64,000 nucleotides of DNA, taken from NCBI RefSeq assembly GCF_026240635.1, contig NZ_CP110848.1:3057741-3121740 (forward strand), in the 5' to 3' direction. A model generated the notes under the pieces. The model saw nothing but the letters and a program-made list of their open reading frames with translations. It made no database searches and had not been told where the DNA came from. The position numbers were made by a program, and so were the translations under genes. Below are positions 54,605 to 63,381 of the stretch, piece by piece. How positions within the stretch are numbered: position 1 is the first letter of the stretch; the number at the start of each line of letters is the position of its first letter. Source of the DNA: Trichothermofontia sichuanensis B231 (lineage in GTDB: Bacteria; Cyanobacteriota; Cyanobacteriia; B231).

Positions 54605-55204
54605 CTACGGATTAGCCGGCGACGGTGATGCCGGAGGTAACAGCGGACTGGGTTGAGCCTCTGGTAGGGGGACTGTTGGGCCGAGGGGAGCCAAGTTATT
54701 AGTGGCCGGGAAGGTCGGCAGCACCGGTGGGGAGGTTCCCATCCCCGGCAGCGCCGGGTTGAAGGGGGGCAGTGGTCCCTGCGGGCGGCGCGGATCAGCC
54801 GTCTCTGGTAACGTTGCCAACGCTACCCGCGTTCCCCCGATCGCGCGCATCTGATCCAGCACTGTAATCACATTGGCGTAGACGGCTGAGCGATCGGCAT
54901 ATAACACCATCAGACCTTCTGGTTTAGATTGCTGATACCCCCGCAAAATCAACAGCAATTGTTCAGAATTAACAGGCTGCTGATCCACATAGGTCTGGCC
55001 AGCAGCATCAATGCTAACAATCAGCATTTCTCGGATCTGGAGAGTACCGGTTTTCGCCTGCGGCAAGTCCACACTAATGGCCTGTTGTCGTGTTAGCTGC
55101 AAAGCAGCGAGAATAAAAAAGATCAGGATGCAAAAAATGACATCAATCAAAGGGATGATTTCAATTCGGGATTCTTCGGCGGGTGTGTCAAGGCGGATTT
55201 TCAT
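54605..55204 (-). CDS. ExbD/TolR-type biopolymer transport protein with Pro-rich tail
   Basis: This 199-residue partner of the ExbB-like protein encoded just upstream should couple proton flow to work across the envelope. One membrane helix (residues about 16-40, IEIIPLIDVIFCILIFFILA) has the proton-relay Asp at its start. A periplasmic domain extends to about 140. The last 60 residues are a Pro/Leu-rich tail (PPFNPALPGMGTSPPVLPTF). No TonB or TolA gene is adjacent. The overlap pattern with ExbB (16-bp gap) indicates an operon. Confidence 0.87.
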   Translation of the reverse strand: MKIRLDTPAEESRIEIIPLIDVIFCILIFFILAALQLTRQQAISVDLPQAKTGTLQIREMLIVSIDAAGQTYVDQQPVNSEQLLLILRGYQQSKPEGLMVLYADRSAVYANVITVLDQMRAIGGTRVALATLPETADPRRPQGPLPPFNPALPGMGTSPPVLPTFPATNNLAPLGPTVPLPEAQPSPLLPPASPSPANP

Positions 55205-55220
55205 ACTATCGAGCTAGGGA

Positions 55221-55991
55221 TTAGGCGTGGGGCGGTTCCTGTCTGAGTTCAGCGAGTTCGTCCAGGGAGAGGCTGGGGGGGGGCAAAGGAGAGGATAGCG
55301 GACGGTTCTCCGGCAATGGTCCGGCAGGGGCCGTCTTATCGACGGCGGGTGTGACCCTTTGTTTACGAGTCGGCCAATACTGACGGTAGAGCAGTTCCAG
55401 TTCGTTCCCAGCTTGCCGAAAAATCTTCATCTGGGTAAATACAAATCCCTGGAACAAGCGATAAAAGGCCAGACTCACGATCGCAACCACCAACCCCGTC
55501 GCCGTACTGATCAATGCCTCCCCAATTCCCAGGGTTACCCCTGCGGTTGAAGCGGTTCCCAGGTCTCCTAAGCGAATTTTCCCCAGCGAGCGGATCAGTC
55601 CCACCACTGTTCCCAAAAGTCCTAGTAACGGGGCCAGGGCGATGACCGCTTCCAGAAGCTTATCCCCCCGGCGCATCTCTGCCAATTCATCATCAGCCGC
55701 TGCCTCTAGGGCCAAGCGAAACAGTTCCGGATCAGGCTCTTCTGGTAATCGTAGCGGTGCATAAAGAAAGCGTCCGATCGGTTGACTTCTGGCCTCCTGG
55801 GCAATGCGGGTGGCTGCCGCCCAATCATAGCGCGCTGCTTCCAGCACCCGGCTGACCACCTGGCGCTCCCCCGCCAGCACACTGCTCCAGAACCATAGTC
55901 GTTCCACGATCGCACTTAATGCCAGAATCGAGAGCAACAACAGGGGCACCATCGTCATGCCACCCTTCTGGAAGATCTCAAAGATATCCAT
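55221..55991 (-). CDS. ExbB/TolQ/MotA-type proton channel protein
   Basis: The 256-residue protein has the three-helix ExbB pattern: a first helix in [21 protein letters not shown], a cytoplasmic loop, and helices two and three around [20 protein letters not shown] and [20 protein letters not shown]. These Thr/Gly-rich helices form the ion channel. The ATG at 55991 is preceded by AAGGG; the upstream extension to 56027 is not expected. The C-terminal tail is Pro-rich. It forms a unit with the ExbD gene. Confidence 0.88.
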   Translation of the reverse strand: MDIFEIFQKGGMTMVPLLLLSILALSAIVERLWFWSSVLAGERQVVSRVLEAARYDWAAATRIAQEARSQPIGRFLYAPLRLPEEPDPELFRLALEAAADDELAEMRRGDKLLEAVIALAPLLGLLGTVVGLIRSLGKIRLGDLGTASTAGVTLGIGEALISTATGLVVAIVSLAFYRLFQGFVFTQMKIFRQAGNELELLYRQYWPTRKQRVTPAVDKTAPAGPLPENRPLSSPLPPPSLSLDELAELRQEPPHA

Positions 55992-56434
55992 ATCCCTTTT
56001 ACCGGCCTCCGCCCGATCAACGGGCACCCAAGTTTATCTGCGCAGACACGCCCTGGGAACGCACCCGCCATCGCCCCCTGCCAGCAGCTAACCGTTCAGT
56101 ATTCATCTCAAGGGTAACCGCGGTCTCAGGTCGTATTCGGTCGCGATCGCCAGCAGCCCATCTGACAAATCTTACTCGTAGATCCACAAAACTGTCGCCT
56201 CTGGCATAGCCCCGACAGAACGCCACACCCTGAAGGCCCTCATGCCCTCACCCCTGCTCCCAAGCCGGGAGCCAGGGAACCTAACTTATCCCCCTCGCCC
56301 ATTGTTGGGAGAGGAACTGGGGGTGAAGACAAAAATTTTGAGAGGGGTGATCGATTTTTGGTAAGGGGTGGGTAAGTTACATCCAGGAGTTAGAAGTTAT
56401 CGATTTCCACCCACTGACAAGGAGACGAACCCTT
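55992..56434. other. Divergent spacer between exbB and pilA
   Basis: The 443-bp spacer has no gene. At 56236-56330 there is a decayed GC-rich core resembling the family A/B repeats (GGGAGAGGAACTGGGGGTGA). The last 30 bases contain the AAGGAGA ribosome-binding site of pilA. No promoter consensus could be assigned. Confidence 0.4.
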
Positions 56435-56977
56435 ATGAAGACCGAACTGAAAGCCAAGTTCTTGCAACACATGCTCAAAAAGCAAGAAGCGGAAGCAGGT
56501 TTCACCCTAATTGAACTGCTGGTGGTCATCATCATCATCGGTATCCTGTCCGCCATTGCCTTGCCTTCCTTCCTGAACCAAGCCAACAAGGCCAAGCAAT
56601 CGGAAGCCAAGACCTACGTCGGCTCCATGAACCGCGGGCAACAAGCCTACTTCCTGGAAAACTCGCAATTCGCACCCAACATGGAACTCTTGGGAGTTGG
56701 CATTAAAACCTCAACGACTAATTATCAATACAACATTGTTCTGGCTAATAACGGTTCAACCAACGCCAGTGCTACTGCTCAAGGCGAGTCCTTGAAGCCC
56801 GCCCTGAAAGCCTATGTGGGTCTGGTGCAGTTGGGTCAAGTTGCTGCGACCAGTGAAGCCACGACCCTAGCTGTTCTCTGCGAAAACAACGCTGCCGGTG
56901 CTGGCAACGCTGCCACCCCGGCGACGTCTGCAACCGGCCCGACCTGTGCTAGCGGTACGGCTGCGATCATCAAGTAA
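56435..56977 (+). CDS. pilA: Type IV pilin (PilA-like)
   Basis: This 180-residue prepilin should form type IV pili for motility, adhesion or DNA uptake. The 22-residue leader ends EAEAG and is cleaved before FTLIELLVVII. This leaves the methylated Phe1 and the essential Glu5, followed by the long hydrophobic helix. The head has a Cys pair near the end (VLCENN and GPTCASG) that could form the usual D-loop. The C-terminal region is rich in Thr, Ser and Ala, giving many potential O-glycosylation sites. AAGGAGA precedes the ATG. A strong terminator follows, then two GT41 genes. Confidence 0.92.
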   Translation: MKTELKAKFLQHMLKKQEAEAGFTLIELLVVIIIIGILSAIALPSFLNQANKAKQSEAKTYVGSMNRGQQAYFLENSQFAPNMELLGVGIKTSTTNYQYNIVLANNGSTNASATAQGESLKPALKAYVGLVQLGQVAATSEATTLAVLCENNAAGAGNAATPATSATGPTCASGTAAIIK

Positions 56978-57016
56978 TTCAGACTTGGCTGTCAGCAGCT
57001 TAGGTTAAGTCCTTTG

Positions 57017-57057
57017 CCGGAGGTGGATAGCTATTGCTACCCACCTCCGGTGCTTTT
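57017..57057 (+). terminator. pilA terminator
   Basis: A perfect 10-bp stem, CCGGAGGTGG/CCACCTCCGG (57017-57026 and 57041-57050), is followed by TGCTTTT. It lies between pilA and the first GT41 gene, so expression of the GT41 genes relies on read-through or a separate promoter. Confidence 0.88.
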
Positions 57058-57075
57058 AATTGTCATCTCACTGTT

Positions 57076-59319
57076 ATGCTTAATGCCGACCCAGATGTTG
57101 TGTTCTCTGAGCTTTTCCAACCCATTGAGGCAGGTTTCCAGGCGGAGAACTATGGGCAAGTTATCCGCTACTGTGAGGAGCAATTAGCAGGAAATCCTGA
57201 ATGTTTGCCCCTTTATGGTTACTTAGGGTTGGCTTTGCTGCTGCAAGGACAAGAAGCTGAAGCCCAAATGAGTTGGTTGTTGGGGCTGGAGGCAGTACCG
57301 GATACGCAAGGTGAGTCGGGGCTAGAAACCTTGGTTGCCCTTTTAAGCACGGAGGCTGAGCGTCAGGAAGCTGCCGAACACTGGTCAATGGCCTGGACAA
57401 TTCGGCAACACATTCGGGAACTGGATGCCGCCAATATCCCCAATCTTTTGCGGCTAATCCACTGTTCCCTCCAGACTGGCACCTTTTCCGGTGAATCCCT
57501 CAGGGAATGGGGCATTATTGCTACCCTCCAGGCCAATGAAAAGGTGGAACTCAGCCCAGACCAAGTGTTCCCGCTACTGAAACAAATCTTTGAAGCCGAT
57601 CCCTACCATCCCGCTTGTCTGGAATTGGCAGCCGCTTGTTTCCGCCATTGTCCGCAAATCTCCACTCGCACGGCTGATATCACGCACCTCACCTTAAATC
57701 TCGCTAAAGTCCACAGACGACCCGATTTAGCCATTGTTCTCTCTGAAAGTTATCTTGAAGTCGATCCAGACAATCGCAATATGATCCGTGCCCTGGCCAC
57801 TCAATACCAGGATGCTAAGCTTTACGAACAGGGAATTGCGATGGCAGAACGGTGCTATGAGCTAGCCCCCAGCATGATCGAGAAGGTATTTGCAAATCAC
57901 TTACTCACACGCGGCGTGATGGGGACGGGGGGACGCTGGGCCGAAGGTTACGCGCTGCTGCAACGTCAGGAGTCTCTTTTAGAGCAGTTATTGGCTGCCC
58001 CTGCTGATGAAATCGGGATTGATAGCGGGGCTTTGTTCCTAACTAATTCAACCTTTTTTGGGCCTTACTTTCAGGATGATCCGCGTCATCATCATGGCTT
58101 ACGCAGACGGGTGATGCAGCGATTTCAGCAAATTGTGGCACGGGATCTGGCGCTAGATGAACTGCAAGCGGATCATCACTGGCAGCGGCGATCGCCGGAA
58201 CAACGAGATCCCCACAAACGGCCCCTCAAGGTTGGCTATCTTTCCTACTGCATGACCACCCATTCCGTGGGTTGGTTAGCCCGATGGCTAATTCAACATC
58301 ACGATCGCTCCCAGGTTGAACTTTATGGCTACTTTATTAACTACCGCCAAGTAGATGACCCGATTCAAAATTGGTATACGCAGCAAATGACCCACGTGCG
58401 GCGGTTAGGGGCCAATCCGGGTGAAATTGCCATGCAAATTTATCAAGATGGCATTGATATTCTGGTGGACCTGGATAGCATTACCCTGGACATTACCTGT
58501 CAGATCATGGCAGTCAAACCGGCCCCGATCCAGGTAACTTGGTTAGGCTGGGATGCGTCCGATTTACCGACTGTTGACTACTTTATTGCTGATCCCTATG
58601 TCCTGCCGGAGGATGCTCAGGATTACTACCAGGAAAAAATCTGGCGTTTACCCCAAACTTATATTGCTGTTGATGGTTTCGAGGTAGGGCTACCCGATCT
58701 CCGGCGCGATCAGTTGGACATCCCCGCAGATGCGATCGTCTATCTGACTGGACAAAGTGGCCCCAAGTGGAACCCGATGATCACCCGTCTCCAGTTGCAA
58801 ATTATCCAGGCTGTCCCCGGTAGTTATTTCCTCATCAAAGGCTTAGCGGCTGACCCAAGCATTCAGGAAACCTTCTGTGGCATTGCTGAAGAGTTGGGCG
58901 TCAGCCGCGATCGCCTACGATTCCTTCCAATTGCGGCTAGTGAACCGATTCATCGGGCTAACCTCAACATTGCCGATGTGGTCCTCGATACCTATCCCTA
59001 CAATGGCGCAACGACGACGCTGGAAACGCTCTGGGTGGGAATTCCCCTGGTCACACGGGTGGGCGAACAATTTGCAGCCCGTAATAGCTATACCATGCTG
59101 GTAAATGCCGGCATTGAAGAAGGCATCGCCTGGACCGATGAGGACTATGTCCAGTGGGGGATACGATTCGGTACCGAACCGGAACTCCGGCAAAGGGTGA
59201 GTTGGAAATTGCGCCAATCCCGCCAAACTGCCCCTCTTTGGAATGGCCGTCAGTTTGCACGAGACATGGAAGCCGCCTATCAGCAAATGTGGGAGATTTA
59301 TTGCTCATGTCAGACCTAG
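57076..59319 (+). CDS. TPR-GT41 (SPINDLY/OGT-like) glycosyltransferase, copy 1
   Basis: This 747-residue protein has TPR-like helical pairs in the N-terminal half and a GT41-like catalytic domain from about residue 390. Such enzymes transfer a sugar (GlcNAc or fucose in known members) to Ser/Thr of proteins. Characteristic blocks are HSVGWLARWL, DGIDILVDLDSITLD, PAPIQVTWLGWDASDLPTVD, LDTYPYNGATTTLETLWVG and AARNSYTMLVNAG. The acceptor is unknown. The start at 57076 is chosen because an upstream start lies inside the pilA terminator. Its last 13 bases overlap the next GT41 gene. Confidence 0.85.
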   Translation: MLNADPDVVFSELFQPIEAGFQAENYGQVIRYCEEQLAGNPECLPLYGYLGLALLLQGQEAEAQMSWLLGLEAVPDTQGESGLETLVALLSTEAERQEAAEHWSMAWTIRQHIRELDAANIPNLLRLIHCSLQTGTFSGESLREWGIIATLQANEKVELSPDQVFPLLKQIFEADPYHPACLELAAACFRHCPQISTRTADITHLTLNLAKVHRRPDLAIVLSESYLEVDPDNRNMIRALATQYQDAKLYEQGIAMAERCYELAPSMIEKVFANHLLTRGVMGTGGRWAEGYALLQRQESLLEQLLAAPADEIGIDSGALFLTNSTFFGPYFQDDPRHHHGLRRRVMQRFQQIVARDLALDELQADHHWQRRSPEQRDPHKRPLKVGYLSYCMTTHSVGWLARWLIQHHDRSQVELYGYFINYRQVDDPIQNWYTQQMTHVRRLGANPGEIAMQIYQDGIDILVDLDSITLDITCQIMAVKPAPIQVTWLGWDASDLPTVDYFIADPYVLPEDAQDYYQEKIWRLPQTYIAVDGFEVGLPDLRRDQLDIPADAIVYLTGQSGPKWNPMITRLQLQIIQAVPGSYFLIKGLAADPSIQETFCGIAEELGVSRDRLRFLPIAASEPIHRANLNIADVVLDTYPYNGATTTLETLWVGIPLVTRVGEQFAARNSYTMLVNAGIEEGIAWTDEDYVQWGIRFGTEPELRQRVSWKLRQSRQTAPLWNGRQFARDMEAAYQQMWEIYCSCQT

Positions 59320-61559
59320 CAACCGCGATCGCTCTACCCGCTTCAGCCCAGGATGTTCCCCAATTAATTGCGGCAGGCGATTATGCCCAAGCGCGTCAAA
59401 TTTTGGAAGATGCGATCGCGGCATCGCCTGAGGTGATCACTCTGGGGGCTTACCTGGGTGTCGCCTATCTACTGGAAGATAATGAATCGCAAGCCTATTT
59501 AACCTGGCTGTTGTGTCTGGAAGCGGCAACTGAAACAGAACTGGCTCAGCAGCAGCAGGTACTGATCACTGTTTTAGAAACCGTGGCGCAGCAGCAGGAA
59601 TCTCAAGCAAATCATCATCATGCCTGGTTAATCCGCAAATATTTGCGAGAGTTTAACCCCGAAGATATTAACAATACCCTGAAACTGGTTCAACTCGCGA
59701 TCGCGACTCAAACCTATACCAGCCAGGAAGCCGAAGACTGGTTTAACGCCATTGATTTTACCGTCGTAGCCTGCAATTCCCCTCTGCAAGCAGAGTTGTT
59801 AAATACGCTACAAACTCTCTTAGAAAATACGAATTGGGATCAGGCTACCCAAAGCTTCTTTACGAAACTGCTACAAGCCACCGATGAGCCAAGAATCTTT
59901 TCTGGACTCGTCCTGACTGCGGCGATTAAGTTTAGTTATGCGGGTCAATACAAAACTGCGATCGATATTCTTGAGCGCTATCTACAATTTGATCCCGACT
60001 GTCTATCACTTAGATTATATTTAGTGATTTACTATCGTGAAGACAAACAATTTCAGAAATCTATTGCAACGGCAAAATTATGTTATGATAAAGCAATATT
60101 TATTATCGATCGTATTTTTGCAATTAACGAACTTCTATATAGCCTAATCAGTGAAGGTAACAGTTGGCATGAAGCCCTAAAATATCTCAATATACATCAA
60201 GAGTTATTACAGCAAGTTGTCCAATCTAAAACGCAATCTTTAACACCTCAAAACATTAGCATTTTAATCTACGCTTGCTTTACGTTACCTTATTTTCGAG
60301 ATTCTCTCAAACAAAATCGATTGCTACAAAATCAGATTCTTAAACTTTGTCAGGAACATTTAAGGACCTGTTCTGAGCAAACGATCGGTCCTGATCATCC
60401 CCTCGTGCTTGTTAATAAGCCATACAAGCAAAAGACCCAATCACCAAAACGGCTTAGGATTGGCTACCTGTCCTATTGTTTGAGAACCCATTCTGTTGGC
60501 TGGCTAGCCCGTTGGCTGATGGCCTTCCATGATAAGGAAAAGTTTGATATTTTTGCCTACTCAATCAGGCCCAATCTGAACGAAACTGACCAGCTTACCA
60601 AATTTTACCAATCTATCGTTCCCAATTTTAAGACCGTTGTCATGAGTGGTGATCAGTATCACGATTACCTAGATATTGCTGAAAAAATCTATGCTGATGA
60701 TATTGATATTCTCATCGATTTGGACAGCATTACCCTTGATCTAAGCTGTAAAGTCCTGGCCACAAAACCTGCCTCTATCCAGGTCTCCTGGCTCGGTTGG
60801 GATGCCCCTGGTTTACCCGCAGTCGACTACTTTATCGCTGATCCTTATGTCCTGCCCGATCGCGCCCAGGACTACTATACCGAAACCCTGTGGCGGCTAC
60901 CCCACACCTACATCGCAGTGGGTGGATTTGAACTCGGTGTCCCTACCCTACGCCGTAGCGATCTCAATCTTCCTAGTGATGCTGTAATTTATTACAGCAG
61001 TCAAAATGGGCGTAAGCGCCATCCCGATACCATTCGCCTCCAGATGAAAATTCTTAGCCAGGTTCCCAATAGTTATTTCCTCATTAAGGGTGTTGCGGAT
61101 GAGGTCAGACTGCGGGAATTATTTAGCAACCTGGCGGAGGCCGAAGGGGTGAGTTGCGATCGCCTGCGCTTCCTCCCCGCTACCCCAACAGAAGCTATCC
61201 ATCGGGCCAATCTGGGCATTGCTGATGTGGTATTAGATACCTATCCCTATAACGGTGCAACGACAACCCTGGAAACGCTTTGGGTAGGGGTGCCTTTAGT
61301 AACCCGTGTCGGGGAACAATTTGCCAGTCGCAACAGTTATACCATGCTGGTCAATGCAGGGGTTGAGGAAGGGATCGCTTGGACGGATGACGAATATGTT
61401 GAATGGGGAGTTCGGTTTGGGAAAGAGCCAGAACTCCGGCAGCAGGTTAGTTGGAAATTAAAGCGATCGCGACACTCAGCCCCACTGTGGAATCCCCAAC
61501 AGTTTACACGAGAGATGGAAGCTGCCTATCAACAAATGTGGGAAAACTATGGCAATTGA
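59307..61559 (+). CDS. TPR-GT41 (SPINDLY/OGT-like) glycosyltransferase, copy 2
   Basis: This 750-residue paralogue of the preceding gene has the same order of TPR-like repeats and a GT41 domain. The catalytic half is very close to copy 1 (LDTYPYNGATTTLETLWVG is identical). The TPR half differs, and its DNA is AT-rich: 60061-60120 has 16 G+C of 60. The ATG at 59307 overlaps copy 1 by 13 bases, so the two are translationally coupled; an upstream in-frame extension to 59154 inside copy 1 is not used. A partial family B repeat follows its end. Confidence 0.85.
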   Translation: MSDLATAIALPASAQDVPQLIAAGDYAQARQILEDAIAASPEVITLGAYLGVAYLLEDNESQAYLTWLLCLEAATETELAQQQQVLITVLETVAQQQESQANHHHAWLIRKYLREFNPEDINNTLKLVQLAIATQTYTSQEAEDWFNAIDFTVVACNSPLQAELLNTLQTLLENTNWDQATQSFFTKLLQATDEPRIFSGLVLTAAIKFSYAGQYKTAIDILERYLQFDPDCLSLRLYLVIYYREDKQFQKSIATAKLCYDKAIFIIDRIFAINELLYSLISEGNSWHEALKYLNIHQELLQQVVQSKTQSLTPQNISILIYACFTLPYFRDSLKQNRLLQNQILKLCQEHLRTCSEQTIGPDHPLVLVNKPYKQKTQSPKRLRIGYLSYCLRTHSVGWLARWLMAFHDKEKFDIFAYSIRPNLNETDQLTKFYQSIVPNFKTVVMSGDQYHDYLDIAEKIYADDIDILIDLDSITLDLSCKVLATKPASIQVSWLGWDAPGLPAVDYFIADPYVLPDRAQDYYTETLWRLPHTYIAVGGFELGVPTLRRSDLNLPSDAVIYYSSQNGRKRHPDTIRLQMKILSQVPNSYFLIKGVADEVRLRELFSNLAEAEGVSCDRLRFLPATPTEAIHRANLGIADVVLDTYPYNGATTTLETLWVGVPLVTRVGEQFASRNSYTMLVNAGVEEGIAWTDDEYVEWGVRFGKEPELRQQVSWKLKRSRHSAPLWNPQQFTREMEAAYQQMWENYGN

Positions 61560-61582
61560 TCAACCCAATTAAGCAACCATAG

Positions 61583-61759
61583 TACAGCTTTTACCTCACT
61601 CATAACCTCACTCATAAAATACAGTTTTACAGGGGTAGGATGGGGGCAGCCCACTGGTGCGGCCCTCACCCTAAATCCCTCTCCCAGAGCAGGAGAGGGT
61701 CTTGAAGATCAGGCTCCCCTTCTCCCAAGTGGGGAGAAGGGGTTGGGGGATGAGGGCCA
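61583..61759. repeat. Family B repeat, partial copy
   Basis: It starts TACAGCTTTTACCTCACTCA, contains CCCTCTCCCAGAGCAGGAGA and CCTTCTCCCAAGTGGGGAGA, and ends GGGGGATGAGGGCC. The right TIR is not recognisable. It lies between the convergent GT41 and GT61 genes. Confidence 0.6.
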
Positions 61760-61775
61760 AAACTGGGATATGCCG

Positions 61776-63320
61776 TTAAGTTAAACCAGCCATCTCTAAA
61801 ACAGCTAAAAGTGAAGTTAGCGATACCGTAAAGTCGAGCGGTGCCTGAGGAATCCTGAAACCTGCCTCCTCAGTAATAATCGGCGGTGCATTTTGGGCTA
61901 ACTCTCCTTGCACGTAGTAATAATCAAGCCCAACATGATTACTGATAATCCAATAATAGTTTAATATCTGATGACCAAAGAGTTCAATAACTTTAGTATG
62001 CGGCTGACAAAATACAATGTTTGCTAACCCAGCCCCATGGGGAGCCACGATCGCACTAGCTTGCTGAAAAAGATTAACTTGCTCTGTAAAAGATAGCTTT
62101 TCCGGCCTAACCACTTCAAACCCAAAGCGATCGATAATTGCAATAATCTCTTCTTCGTTTAACAAACGACGATGACTAGCATGACCTCGACTAATGTAAA
62201 AGCGTCTTGGATAACGGTTACTACCGGCATTAACCTTGTCAAGAAAGGCGCGTCTTAAATAATGACAAACTGACTGCGATACATAGCCCTTGTTAAAAGA
62301 AAACAATGGAATCAATAATCTTTGACATTTGGCATATATTTTATTGACAAAGGATAACTTATCTAAGTTAAGATCTACAAGTTCAAAAACTTGATGCTGG
62401 AAATTTTCATAATTCTTGTTAAAGATAAACCGATCAATTGCTCGCAAATCTTCTTGTTCTTGTAGTAGACCTATCTTCGGTACCACATCAAATAGCCAAT
62501 GAAAGTAACTATAGGCATACCGCGTACCGCAGCAGACAATGTTACCCTCAAGCATCAGTGGTTCTGGTAAATACCGGGAAGATGCCACTAGGGCCACATT
62601 TCCTGATGAAGCAGATTCAACAACGGCGTGTTCCGATGAAAAAATCACACGGGTATAAGCATCCAGCCAAAAATAACCATTATGGATAGTTATAATTTGA
62701 GCGGGTTCTGATTCAAATCCATGATTAAAATCAGAAAAACTTTGATGGTTAATTAGCTCGATATGCTCTGATGGAAACCGATAGCGTTCAGATGGATATA
62801 TTTGAGCAACACTAATATCATCTTGTCTTAACTCATGGGCAACCTGCCACTCCAATTTGGGATCAGCGCAATCTTCAATCACCCTTGATTCCAGTAATTT
62901 CATACTGATACAACTTTGAGCCTCATTGTGCCTGCCTTTCTGTTGCAGACAGTACCCGATCGCTAAAAAACCTGGAATCCAATCAGGTTGAACACATAGT
63001 AAATGGATAGATAGGTTTAGAACTGTATCCAGATCCCCACTTTCGATCAGTGATTTAAGAAAATCTTCATAGAAACTGGTAATTTCTGGCCAATTCTGCA
63101 ATGCTTTCTGGAAATAGGGCATTGCAATCTCTGGATGATGATACTGTAACCAAAGTTCTCCTAACTCCAGATACGTTTCTGGTTGATCAGGGCATAGTTC
63201 AATCAACGATCGTGAGTAATCTGCTGCTTGTTCAAGCTGATCTTCAGCAATAGACAGAGCAACCATCAGGCGTAGTGTTTCTACTGCTTCTGGAGAAGCG
63301 TCCTGGGAAGATGAGGTCAT
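61776..63320 (-). CDS. TPR-GT61 family glycosyltransferase
   Basis: The 514-residue protein has TPR-like repeats in the first 160 residues (for example CPDQPETYLELGELWLQYHH). A C-terminal GT61/DUF563 domain follows, with RRFYISRGHASHRRLLNEEE and ASAIVAPHGAGLANIVFCQP. GT61 enzymes transfer pentoses or GlcNAc onto glycans. Its codon usage and AT-rich DNA resemble the atypical part of the second GT41 gene, suggesting shared origin by transfer. It is convergent with the GT41 pair, with only a repeat between. Acceptor and donor unknown. Confidence 0.85.
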   Translation of the reverse strand: MTSSSQDASPEAVETLRLMVALSIAEDQLEQAADYSRSLIELCPDQPETYLELGELWLQYHHPEIAMPYFQKALQNWPEITSFYEDFLKSLIESGDLDTVLNLSIHLLCVQPDWIPGFLAIGYCLQQKGRHNEAQSCISMKLLESRVIEDCADPKLEWQVAHELRQDDISVAQIYPSERYRFPSEHIELINHQSFSDFNHGFESEPAQIITIHNGYFWLDAYTRVIFSSEHAVVESASSGNVALVASSRYLPEPLMLEGNIVCCGTRYAYSYFHWLFDVVPKIGLLQEQEDLRAIDRFIFNKNYENFQHQVFELVDLNLDKLSFVNKIYAKCQRLLIPLFSFNKGYVSQSVCHYLRRAFLDKVNAGSNRYPRRFYISRGHASHRRLLNEEEIIAIIDRFGFEVVRPEKLSFTEQVNLFQQASAIVAPHGAGLANIVFCQPHTKVIELFGHQILNYYWIISNHVGLDYYYVQGELAQNAPPIITEEAGFRIPQAPLDFTVSLTSLLAVLEMAGLT

Positions 63321-63381
63321 TGCTGCAATGGTAAATAGGATGAGATCTTTAAGAGTTAACAGAAAACTCCGACATCATCGC

